From an uncultured Pelagibacteraceae bacterium (lineage in GTDB: Bacteria > Pseudomonadota > Alphaproteobacteria > Pelagibacterales > Pelagibacteraceae), in NCBI GenBank assembly GCA_902521005.1, contig CABYPZ010000011.1:1-35918 (forward strand): DNA of 35,918 nucleotides, written 5' to 3'. Position 1 is the first letter of the stretch, and every line of letters starts with the position of its first letter. Below the pieces are notes generated by a model. It saw nothing but the letters and a program-made list of their open reading frames with translations. It searched no databases and had not been told where the DNA came from. This document shows, in pieces, positions 25,043 through 32,681 of this stretch. The translations under genes and the position numbers were made by a program.

Positions 25043-26227
25043 ATGAAATCCAATAAAAGAATTGTTTTAGCTTATTCGGGCGGCTTGGACACGTCAATAA
25101 TTCTTAAATGGCTTCAAGAAAATTATAATGCAGAGGTAATTTGTTATACTGCTGATATTGGTCAAGAAATTGACAAAAAAAAAATAATTAAAAATGCGAA
25201 AAAACTTGGTGTCAAAAAAATAATTATAAAAGATTTAAAGAATATATTTGTAAAAGACTATGTTTACCCAATGATAAGAGGTCATGCTATTTATGAAGGT
25301 ATTTATTTGTTAGGTACATCAATCGCTAGACCTTTGATAGCAAAAGACCAAATTAGAGTTGCTAAAAAATTTAAAGCTTATGCTGTATCTCATGGATCAA
25401 CTGGTAAAGGAAATGACCAGGTAAGATTTGAACTTGGATATCATTACTTTGGTTCAAAAATAAAAATTATAGCTCCTTGGAGAATTTGGAAATTAAAATC
25501 TAGAACTGACTTAATAAGATATGCAAATAAACATGGGATACCTATTCCAAAAGATAAAAAAGGTGCGCCTCCTTTTTCAGTTGATGATAATTTGTTTCAT
25601 ACTTCAACTGAAGGTAAAGTATTAGAGAATCCAGAAAATTCTGCTCCTGAGTCTATTTTTCAAAGAACTACTTCACCTGAAAAAGCACCTAACAAGCCAA
25701 CATTTTTAACAATAAATTTTAAAAAAGGTGATCCAATAGGAGTAAATGGAAAAAATATGAGTCCAACAAAATTATTAGAAAAATTAAATATGCTTGCGGG
25801 TAAGAATGGAATTGGAAGAGTAGATTTAGTTGAAAATAGATTTTTAGGAATAAAATCAAGAGGTGTATATGAAACACCTGGTGGAACAATTTTAATTAAT
25901 GCCCATAGAGCTATTGAATCTGTAACTTTAGATAAACAAACAATGCATAAAAAAGATGCAATTATGCCTAGATATGCAGAATTAATTTACAATGGATATT
26001 GGTATTCAAAAGAGAGATTTAAATTACAAAAGATTGTAGATTTGAAAAGAAATAAGGTTAATGGGTCTGTAAAACTAAAATTATATAAAGGTAATATTAC
26101 TATTCAATCTAGAATTACAAATAGTAATGCTTATTCAATGAAAAAAGTTTCATTTGAGGAAAATAAAACTTTCATCAAGTCTAATGTTGAGAGATTTATT
26201 AATTTTCACAAAAAAAAATTAAAATAA
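25043..26227 (+). CDS. argG: Argininosuccinate synthase
   Basis: Cytoplasmic ATP-dependent ligase joining citrulline and aspartate in arginine synthesis. The 394-residue protein has the PP-loop YSGGLDTS (11-18), the SHGSTGKGNDQVRFELG segment (about 115-131) that binds ATP and substrate, and GVYETPGGT toward the C-terminus, all canonical. Length is normal. It starts 8 bases after the IalB-like gene and ends 6 bases before the photolyase-like gene. No other arginine gene is present here. Confidence 0.98.
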   Translation: MKSNKRIVLAYSGGLDTSIILKWLQENYNAEVICYTADIGQEIDKKKIIKNAKKLGVKKIIIKDLKNIFVKDYVYPMIRGHAIYEGIYLLGTSIARPLIAKDQIRVAKKFKAYAVSHGSTGKGNDQVRFELGYHYFGSKIKIIAPWRIWKLKSRTDLIRYANKHGIPIPKDKKGAPPFSVDDNLFHTSTEGKVLENPENSAPESIFQRTTSPEKAPNKPTFLTINFKKGDPIGVNGKNMSPTKLLEKLNMLAGKNGIGRVDLVENRFLGIKSRGVYETPGGTILINAHRAIESVTLDKQTMHKKDAIMPRYAELIYNGYWYSKERFKLQKIVDLKRNKVNGSVKLKLYKGNITIQSRITNSNAYSMKKVSFEENKTFIKSNVERFINFHKKKLK

Positions 26228-26233
26228 TTTAAA

Positions 26234-27379
26234 ATGAATTTTCAACCATCGAGGGCTTATGCCATTGAACAGCTGGAGAATTTTATAAATAATGGTTTGG
26301 TTGATTATTCTAGAGCTAGAAATTTTGACTTCGGCCCAAATAATAGATCAAATATCTCATGCCTTTCTCCATACATATCTCATGGAGTTATCACAGAATT
26401 AGAAGTAATCAAAAAATCATTAAATAAATTCTCATTCTCTAAAAATGAAAAATTTATTCAGGAAGTTTTATGGAGGACATATTGGAAAGGTTGGTTAGAA
26501 TTGAGACCTTCAGTTTGGACAGATTATTTAAAAGAACTCAAAAAAATTAATGAAGAATTTAAAGATAATTCTAATTATAAAAATGCTATTGAAGGAAATA
26601 CCAACGTAGAATGTTTCAATGAATGGGTTAGGGAGTTAAAGGAAAAGAATTATTTACACAATCATGCGAGAATGTGGTTTGCAAGTATTTGGATTTTTAC
26701 ATTAAATTTGCCTTGGCAACTAGGAGCAGAATTTTTTATGAAACATCTATACGATGGAGATAGCGCAGCTAATACTCTAGGATGGAGATGGGTTGCAGGA
26801 ATTCAAACAAAAGGTAAAAATTATCTTGCAAGTGAATGGAATATAAAAAAATTTACTAATAATAGGTTTAATAATATAAAACTAAATGAAAATGCTCCTC
26901 CAAAAATAAGTGGCAAAACTTATTCTGCAGCAAAATTTGAATTCAATAATCCTCAAAATTTTGAGGAAAAAGATCTTCTTATTTTTGAAAATAATTTATC
27001 TTTTGAAATAAGTAATTTTAATAATCAGAAATTTAAAAAAATTATCTTAGTTTTAAATAAAAATGAAAATCGTTCAATAAGGCTTAGTGAAAAAGTAATG
27101 AAATTTAAGTTTCAATTAATTGAGGATCAAAAAAAAAGATTAGAAAAAAAATCAATTAGCTGTGAAGTTATTGATGTTAGTGAAATTAAAAATTTGGACG
27201 AAAACTTTTATAGTTTATATCCTACAGTTGGAGAAAACTTAGATTATATAAATTCAAATGGTCTTAAAATAGAATTTTTATTTAGGAAACTTGATCAATT
27301 TTCTTGGCAATATTGTAATAAAGGATTTTTTAATTTTAAAAATTATATCCCAAAGATAATTACAACTTTTAATTCATAA
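26234..27379 (+). CDS. Photolyase-like flavoprotein with FAD domain first
   Basis: The 381-residue protein opens directly with the photolyase/cryptochrome FAD-binding helical domain and lacks the usual N-terminal alpha/beta domain. Diagnostic segments are CLSPYISHG (43-51), EVLWRTYWKGW (77-87), HNHARMWFASIW (142-153) and DGDSAANTLGWRW (174-186), which correspond to flavin-pocket elements. After about residue 245 a different region follows with alternating strands and helices (DLLIFENNLS, FKKIILVLN, a long helix, then VGENLDYIN). It may be the antenna-type domain moved to the C-terminus. DNA repair or light sensing is possible. It starts 6 bases after argG. Confidence 0.82.
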   Translation: MNFQPSRAYAIEQLENFINNGLVDYSRARNFDFGPNNRSNISCLSPYISHGVITELEVIKKSLNKFSFSKNEKFIQEVLWRTYWKGWLELRPSVWTDYLKELKKINEEFKDNSNYKNAIEGNTNVECFNEWVRELKEKNYLHNHARMWFASIWIFTLNLPWQLGAEFFMKHLYDGDSAANTLGWRWVAGIQTKGKNYLASEWNIKKFTNNRFNNIKLNENAPPKISGKTYSAAKFEFNNPQNFEEKDLLIFENNLSFEISNFNNQKFKKIILVLNKNENRSIRLSEKVMKFKFQLIEDQKKRLEKKSISCEVIDVSEIKNLDENFYSLYPTVGENLDYINSNGLKIEFLFRKLDQFSWQYCNKGFFNFKNYIPKIITTFNS

Positions 27380-28093
27380 AAGTTTTTTAAAATTTTTATA
27401 AAGAATTTTAGAATAATTGTTCATATCAGCCATATTATCTTTGGCTGATTGATTAAACTTTTCTAAAGCATTATGTCCTAGTTGTTCTTCTAAAGTTTTT
27501 TTATACTCTGGTACGCAGCCCCATTCATTGACTGTTGTATCTTTTATTTCGATATGAAATTGAATTCCGTATGCATGATTTTGATATTTAAATATCTGGT
27601 ATTTAGTAACTGGTGATGAAGCTATTAAAGTAACATCTTTATTGTTTTCAATTTCTTGCACTTCATACGAGTGCCACTGCAAACTTTTAATTTTATCAGG
27701 AAATTTTGAAAATAAATTATCTTTCTGTTTCTCTTTAGTAAAATTTATATCCATTATACCAATTTCTGCTGGATTTGATTTATTTACCTTACCACCCACA
27801 ACTTCACCTAATAACTGACAACCTAAACAAAAACCTAAATAAGGTTTTTTTAAATCTACTACAAATTGTTTAATCTTTTTTTTTTCTTCTATTAACCAAG
27901 GATATTCTTTTTCCATGTATGTATCCATAGGGCCACCCATACAAAACATTCCATCAAATTTACTAATATCATTAGGGATTTTTTCTCCCTCATCTAGCTC
28001 TATGGTGGTAAGATTAATTCCATCAGCCAACATTAAATCTTTAATATAACCCGGATCTTCAATTTTAATATGTTGTAATACAATTATGTTCAC
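27374..28093 (-). CDS. Class I glutamine amidotransferase domain protein (GMP synthase-like)
   Basis: Stand-alone GATase1 of the GuaA-like subgroup that hydrolyses glutamine or acts on a related gamma-glutamyl compound. The 239-residue protein has the nucleophile elbow GFCLGCQLL with Cys89 and the catalytic pair His180 and Glu182 in GIQFHIEIK. The oxyanion segment MGGPMDTY lies near residue 52. No synthetase domain is attached. It follows the DUF2256 gene by only 5 bases, so it is probably cotranscribed with the cryptochrome-family gene, and its end overlaps the convergent photolyase-like gene by 6 bases. The physiological substrate is unknown. Confidence 0.9.
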   Translation of the reverse strand: MNIIVLQHIKIEDPGYIKDLMLADGINLTTIELDEGEKIPNDISKFDGMFCMGGPMDTYMEKEYPWLIEEKKKIKQFVVDLKKPYLGFCLGCQLLGEVVGGKVNKSNPAEIGIMDINFTKEKQKDNLFSKFPDKIKSLQWHSYEVQEIENNKDVTLIASSPVTKYQIFKYQNHAYGIQFHIEIKDTTVNEWGCVPEYKKTLEEQLGHNALEKFNQSAKDNMADMNNYSKILYKNFKKLL

Positions 28094-28098
28094 TAAAA

Positions 28099-28227
28099 TT
28101 AACTTAGCTTAGAACACCTTTTAGAACAATATTTAACTCTATCCCAATTAAGCTTCCACTTCTTTCGCCAAACAAAAGGTCTTTTACAAACAGGACAAAT
28201 TTTAGAAGGAAGATTTTCTTTTTTCAC
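28099..28227 (-). CDS. DUF2256 zinc-ribbon protein, 42 aa
   Basis: A very short frame on the minus strand runs from GTG at 28227 to TAA at 28099. The product has [14 protein letters not shown] and then YCSKRC, a CxxC plus CxxxC arrangement that should bind one zinc ion, as in the DUF2256 family. The GTG shares one base with the stop of the upstream cryptochrome-family gene (TAGTG), so it is translated by coupling. As I recall, this family is often found next to cryptochrome/photolyase-family genes, which fits here. The role is unknown; the many Lys, Arg and Trp residues would suit nucleic-acid contact. Confidence 0.88.
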   Translation of the reverse strand: MKKENLPSKICPVCKRPFVWRKKWKLNWDRVKYCSKRCSKLS

Positions 28228-29717
28228 TAAATAGTATTTTGTTTAATAAATTTATCAGCTTCAGATAAAATTAATTTTTTTCTATCTTTTTTCATTTTAT
28301 CAAAGATATGAACCATCATAGATAATCTAGGATTTTTTGAAAAAAATTTTCTATTTCGATCAATAAATCTCCAATATAATCCATCCATTGTGTTACACCA
28401 ATCACCTTTTTTAAAATCCATCATTTTCATAAAATAACTTGAACCACATATATATGGTTTAGTTGCAAAGATTCCTCCATCGCTAAATAAACCCATGCCA
28501 TAAACATTTGGAACCATTACCCAATCTGAAGAATCTACAAACATCTCCATAAACCATTTATAAACAATAGTTGGTTTAATTTCACAAAGGTTCATAATGT
28601 TTGATAAAATCATCAATCTTTCAATATGATGTGACCATCCATAATTTAAAGCATTTTTAATTGCATAATCTAATGGTGGTAAGCCTGTTGTTCCTTCATA
28701 CCAAGAGTTGTTCATTTTTCTATTTTGTTTAAAGAAATTTTTTGACTCCATTTCATCAGAATAGCTTTGATACACTCCTCTCATAAACTCTCTCCATCCA
28801 ATTACTTGGCGAATGTATCCCTCTAAAGAATTAAGTCGTATTTTTTTTATTTTATGAAAGTCTAAAATTTTTTGAATAATAAATTCAGGAGTTATTAATC
28901 CTAAATTAATATAGGGACTTAAAGCACTATGAAACAAAATATTATTATTTTGATTAACTGCATCCTCATAATCACCAAATAAATTTGATTTTTCTTTTAT
29001 AAAGAAGTTTAAAATTTTAACTACATCCTCATATTCTGTTGCAAACCAGAAATTATCTGTACTACCTGGGTGATCTTTAAATAATTTTTCTATAATGGGT
29101 TTTAATTTTTTAGTATGATTAGTTTCATTTATCTTTGGAAACTTTGGTATGGAAATATCTTTAGGCAATTTATTTCTATTATCTTCGTCAAAGCTCCATT
29201 TTCCTCCAACTGGATTTCCATCTGAACCCATAAGTATTCCTAATTTTTTACGAGTCTCTTTATAAAAAGTCGCCATAAAAGGTTTTTTAGATTTTTCTAA
29301 ATAAGTTTTAAAATCTTTTCTAGAATTTAAAAACATTGGAGTTTGAATAATATTCCATTGAATTTTTTCTTTTTTTAAAAATTGAGAAAGTTTTTTTTCA
29401 AAAAATTTGTCCTCAACCTCAAAGCTTGAAATTTCTTTTATTTTTTTCTGGTTAATTATTTTTTTCAATTTTTTTAAATAATCTTCTTTAAATTCTTTGT
29501 CCTCAATACTTTGATAATTTAATTTAAATTTATTCTTTCTAAGTTTGTCTGCGTGGGAGCGCATTGATGATAGAAATAATAGTATTTTTTGCTTATGATG
29601 CTTCTCGTAAGTACATAAACCTAGATCTTCCGCCATAAAAAAGAGGTGATCATTTTTGAAGCGGTTTAGGTATTTTGGTGGAAATAACTGATTTCCAAGT
29701 ATAAAAAATAACTTCAT
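28227..29717 (-). CDS. Cryptochrome/photolyase-family protein (PhrB/CryB-related)
   Basis: The 496-residue protein matches the bacterial cryptochrome-photolyase (FeS-BCP) group. An N-terminal alpha/beta domain begins FFILGNQL, and the flavin domain shows [10 protein letters not shown] (265-274), [10 protein letters not shown] (315-324), [12 protein letters not shown] (360-371), LPNxxGM-like [15 protein letters not shown] (401-415) and GLYWRF. Family members such as PhrB repair (6-4) photoproducts and carry a 4Fe-4S cluster. Here most cluster cysteines appear absent: Pro347-Pro348 and a KKGD segment stand where cysteines are expected. It is divergent from the SDR gene with only 28 bases between, and coupled to the DUF2256 gene. 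Confidence 0.88.
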   Translation of the reverse strand: MKLFFILGNQLFPPKYLNRFKNDHLFFMAEDLGLCTYEKHHKQKILLFLSSMRSHADKLRKNKFKLNYQSIEDKEFKEDYLKKLKKIINQKKIKEISSFEVEDKFFEKKLSQFLKKEKIQWNIIQTPMFLNSRKDFKTYLEKSKKPFMATFYKETRKKLGILMGSDGNPVGGKWSFDEDNRNKLPKDISIPKFPKINETNHTKKLKPIIEKLFKDHPGSTDNFWFATEYEDVVKILNFFIKEKSNLFGDYEDAVNQNNNILFHSALSPYINLGLITPEFIIQKILDFHKIKKIRLNSLEGYIRQVIGWREFMRGVYQSYSDEMESKNFFKQNRKMNNSWYEGTTGLPPLDYAIKNALNYGWSHHIERLMILSNIMNLCEIKPTIVYKWFMEMFVDSSDWVMVPNVYGMGLFSDGGIFATKPYICGSSYFMKMMDFKKGDWCNTMDGLYWRFIDRNRKFFSKNPRLSMMVHIFDKMKKDRKKLILSEADKFIKQNTI

Positions 29718-29745
29718 ATATTTTACTATAACTTAAAAAATATTT

Positions 29746-30459
29746 ATGTCAGGAAAGTTTATAATATTTGGTGCCACAGGGTCAATCGGTTCAAGTTTAG
29801 CTGAACAGATGAAGACAGCTGGTAATGATAATGTTCATCTTGTTTCAAGAAACCAGAGTGAAGTTGAGTCAATTGCAAGCAAATATGGGTTTTCTTTTAC
29901 CGTAGCTGATGTTTTAGAAGAAGGATTTATATCAAAAGTAAAAAACGATTTAGAAGATACTGTGGGAATAGCTTATTGTGTAGGATCCATAGATCTTAAA
30001 CCATTTAAAATGGTTACGGAAAACGATTTTAATAAATGCATGAAATTAAATCTATATTCAGCAGTCGAAGCAATTAAAGGCTATCAAGAAAGTTTAAAAA
30101 AAAATAAAGGTTCAGTGGTATTATTTTCTACAGCTGCTGTTCATCGTGGATTTACAAATCATTCTATCATTGCATCTGCAAAAGCTGCAGTTGAAGGATT
30201 GGCAATTAGTTTAGCAGCTGAATTTGCTCCAAATATCAGAGTAAATTGTATAGCTCCAAGTTTAACAAATTCAAAAATCGCTCAACCAATGCTTAAAAAC
30301 ACTGCAATTGCAGAAGGTATTGCAAAAGCACATCCATTAAAGAGAATTGGTGAAGGAAAAGATTCTGCTTCTCTAGCAAAATTTTTACTTTCTAGTGATA
30401 GTTCGTGGATAACTGGACAAGTTATTGCTGTAGATGGTGGAAGATCTAAGCTAGCCTAA
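29746..30459 (+). CDS. Short-chain dehydrogenase/reductase family protein, atypical active site
   Basis: Rossmann-fold SDR protein of 237 residues with the nucleotide-binding start FGATGSIGSS (8-17) and the C-terminal GQVIAVDGG segment normal for classical SDRs. In the active-site region, FSTAAVHRGFTNHSIIASAKAA, Ser128 and Lys146 are kept but the usual catalytic Tyr of YxxxK is Ile142. It may be a non-canonical reductase or a binding protein. SDR genes are common neighbours of photolyase genes in light-responsive clusters of other bacteria, which matches the divergent arrangement here. It starts 28 bases from the photolyase-family gene. Confidence 0.88.
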   Translation: MSGKFIIFGATGSIGSSLAEQMKTAGNDNVHLVSRNQSEVESIASKYGFSFTVADVLEEGFISKVKNDLEDTVGIAYCVGSIDLKPFKMVTENDFNKCMKLNLYSAVEAIKGYQESLKKNKGSVVLFSTAAVHRGFTNHSIIASAKAAVEGLAISLAAEFAPNIRVNCIAPSLTNSKIAQPMLKNTAIAEGIAKAHPLKRIGEGKDSASLAKFLLSSDSSWITGQVIAVDGGRSKLA

Positions 30460-30474
30460 GTTATTATTTCTTTA

Positions 30475-31536
30475 ATGAAAAAAATTATTCTAGTCTTTTT
30501 TTTATTAATAAAACCATCTTTAATATTTGCAGAAGATTATAATTTAAAAGAACTTATAAGTTTAAAGTCTCCCTGGGGATCAACATTTATCAATAATGAA
30601 GAATTAATTATTACTGAAAAAGGTGGAAGTATTAAAATTGTAAATGTTGTCAATAACAGCTTAATTGAGGTTGATCATAATTTAAATTTTAGAGAACATG
30701 GACAGGGTGGATTGCTTGATATTATTTATAAGGATAATTTTTTATGGATTTCATACACTGAAAAAAGGGGGGATTGGGAAACAAGTACTTCAATTGCTAA
30801 AGCAAAATTGAATAAAGAAAAATTAATATTTAAAAATATTTTCCAAGCTAACCCACCAATAGAGTCTCGTTATCATTTTGGATCAAGGTTAGCTATTAAA
30901 GATAATTATCTTTTCGCTTCAATGGGAGAAAGAGGTGAGGGAATGATTGCCCAAGATCCTTCTAAACATCCTGGAAGCATTATTAGAATCCATCTTGATG
31001 GAACTATTCCAAAGGACAATCCAAAATTTGAAGGAAAAAATGATTGGTTACCTGAAATTTATCAAATAGGTATTCGTAATCCTCAAGGGCTAACTCTCTC
31101 TGAATTGGATGGAAATATCTATATGAGTAATCATGGAGCAAAAGGAGGTGATTGGTTTGGACAAGTTAAAAAAGGCGAAAATTATGGATGGAAAATTTTA
31201 GGTTGGGGTGGGACTAATTATTCTGGATCACCAATAGGGCCAAAATGGATGCCGGGATATACTAAAGCTATTAAATATTGGGTGCCATCAATAGCTACAA
31301 GTGCAATAACAATTTATAACGGTAAAGAATTTAGGGAGTGGAAAGGTCATGCTTTGATTACTTCATTAAAAGATAAATCTCTAAGAAAACTTAATTTCAA
31401 TGATTTATCAAATGTTGAAGAAGAAATAATTTTTAAAGAAAAAATTGGTAGGATAAGGGATATTCAGGTTCACCCAGTGAGTGGAAAATTATATTTTTTA
31501 AGCGAAAATAGTTTGTGGTTAATGGAAAAAAATTAA
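30475..31536 (+). CDS. PQQ-dependent sugar dehydrogenase family protein (glucose/sorbosone dehydrogenase-like)
   Basis: Soluble periplasmic six-bladed beta-propeller protein of the GSDH family, which oxidises aldose sugars with PQQ. The 353-residue precursor has a signal peptide (about 1-19, ending LIFA). Family segments follow: GQGGLLDI (about 78), YHFGSRLAI, SMGERGEG, IYQIGIRNPQGL (about 198) and ENYGWKILGWGGTNYSG (about 236). Whether the cell makes PQQ cannot be told here. It lies 15 bases after the SDR gene and overlaps the end of folD by 4 bases, tail to tail. Confidence 0.9.
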   Translation: MKKIILVFFLLIKPSLIFAEDYNLKELISLKSPWGSTFINNEELIITEKGGSIKIVNVVNNSLIEVDHNLNFREHGQGGLLDIIYKDNFLWISYTEKRGDWETSTSIAKAKLNKEKLIFKNIFQANPPIESRYHFGSRLAIKDNYLFASMGERGEGMIAQDPSKHPGSIIRIHLDGTIPKDNPKFEGKNDWLPEIYQIGIRNPQGLTLSELDGNIYMSNHGAKGGDWFGQVKKGENYGWKILGWGGTNYSGSPIGPKWMPGYTKAIKYWVPSIATSAITIYNGKEFREWKGHALITSLKDKSLRKLNFNDLSNVEEEIIFKEKIGRIRDIQVHPVSGKLYFLSENSLWLMEKN

Positions 31537-32381
31537 TTATTTTGAGTTCTTTTAAAACATTCAATAGTATTTTTTAACAAGCAAGCAATAGTCATAGGGC
31601 CAACGCCTCCTGGTACAGGTGTTAAAGCCTTTGCAACTTTTGAAACTTCGTCAAAAGCTACATCACCCACAATTCCTTTTTCAGTTTTGTTGATGCCTAC
31701 GTCAATTACTATTGCGTCTTTTTTAACCCAGTCACCTTTTACAAGTTCAGTAATGCCAACTGCAGCAACTATAATATCAGCAGCTAAACATTCAGCTTTC
31801 AAATTTTTTGTTTTTGAATGTGTAATTGTTACAGTACAATCCTCTTGTAATAGAAGTTGCGCCATAGCCTTTCCATTTAAATTTGACCTACCAATCATAA
31901 CTGCTTTTTTTCCAGTTAAATTAGGTTCTACATTTTTTATTAATAAATAGCATCCAAGAGGAGTACAAGGTATAGACCCTTGGTATCCTGAAGAAAGGTT
32001 TCCCACATTCATAGGATGAAGTCCATCCACATCTTTATGTGGAGAAATTGTTTCAATTACTTTTTGTTTGTCTATATGTTTTGGTAATGGTAATTGAACT
32101 AAGATTCCAGATACCGTATCATCTTTATTAAGCTCCTTAATTTTTTCTAAAACTATTTTTTCCTCTACACTTTCTGGATATTTAATAACCTCAGATTTTA
32201 AACCCACTTCTTTTGCAGATTTTTCTTTATTACGAACATAAATTTGGCTTGGTGCCATTTCACCAATTAAAATAACAGTAAGGCCCGGAACTTTTTTAAA
32301 ATTGTTTTTTAATCCTAAAACTTCTTGTTTTAGTTCTTCTCTTAATTTTGCTGCTTCTTTTTTTCCATCTATTAAAATCAT
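31533..32381 (-). CDS. folD: Bifunctional methylenetetrahydrofolate dehydrogenase/cyclohydrolase
   Basis: Cytoplasmic one-carbon enzyme that converts 5,10-methylene-THF through methenyl-THF to 10-formyl-THF using NADP. The 282-residue protein has YVRNKEKSAKEVG with the catalytic lysine (about 56), VQLPLPKHID (about 96), the cofactor loop GRSNLNGKAMAQLL and the C-terminal PGGVGPMTIACL. In the cofactor loop Asn-Gly-Lys-Ala replaces the common VGKP, a mild variation. It lies 9 bases after the YggT gene on the same strand. SAR11 cells rely heavily on one-carbon oxidation, so this is a core gene. Confidence 0.97.
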   Translation of the reverse strand: MILIDGKKEAAKLREELKQEVLGLKNNFKKVPGLTVILIGEMAPSQIYVRNKEKSAKEVGLKSEVIKYPESVEEKIVLEKIKELNKDDTVSGILVQLPLPKHIDKQKVIETISPHKDVDGLHPMNVGNLSSGYQGSIPCTPLGCYLLIKNVEPNLTGKKAVMIGRSNLNGKAMAQLLLQEDCTVTITHSKTKNLKAECLAADIIVAAVGITELVKGDWVKKDAIVIDVGINKTEKGIVGDVAFDEVSKVAKALTPVPGGVGPMTIACLLKNTIECFKRTQNN

Positions 32382-32390
32382 ATAGGGCTC

Positions 32391-32681
32391 TTAAAAAATT
32401 AATGGTGCTATGTAAAGCTTCATACACATTTCTATGAACCATATCAACAAGAGAAGAATGATTGGTGAAATATCAAAAGCACCTAAATTAGGAAGAAATC
32501 TTCTAATTCGATTTAAAAATGGATCTGTTAATCTGTAAGTAAACTCTAAAATTGAGTAAACAAATCTATTTGAGGTGTTTAAAATATTAAAGGCTATTAG
32601 CCAACTTATTACAACATTTGCAATAACTACATAAGAATAAAGTTTTAAGAGTTGTAAAATTAAATAGAATATTGCAATCAT
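32391..32681 (-). CDS. YggT-family membrane protein
   Basis: Small inner-membrane protein of the YggT (YlmG) family, 96 residues with two hydrophobic segments. The family core is visible as VISWLIAFNILNTSNRFVYSI and then LTDPFLNRIRRFLPNLGAFDISPIILLLLI, where the DPxLxxIRRxxPxxGxxDxSP pattern is diagnostic. Homologues influence membrane or nucleoid organisation, but the biochemical role is not settled. It overlaps the MscS gene by 4 bases and precedes folD by 9, so these are cotranscribed. Confidence 0.93.
   Translation of the reverse strand: MIAIFYLILQLLKLYSYVVIANVVISWLIAFNILNTSNRFVYSILEFTYRLTDPFLNRIRRFLPNLGAFDISPIILLLLIWFIEMCMKLYIAPLIF

Noticed and set aside
27425-27449. Hairpin ATCAGCCA/TGGCTGAT as a terminator for the plus-strand photolyase-like gene
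   Set aside because: It lies within the coding region of the convergent GATase gene and has no T run after it on either strand. It is probably chance within codons.
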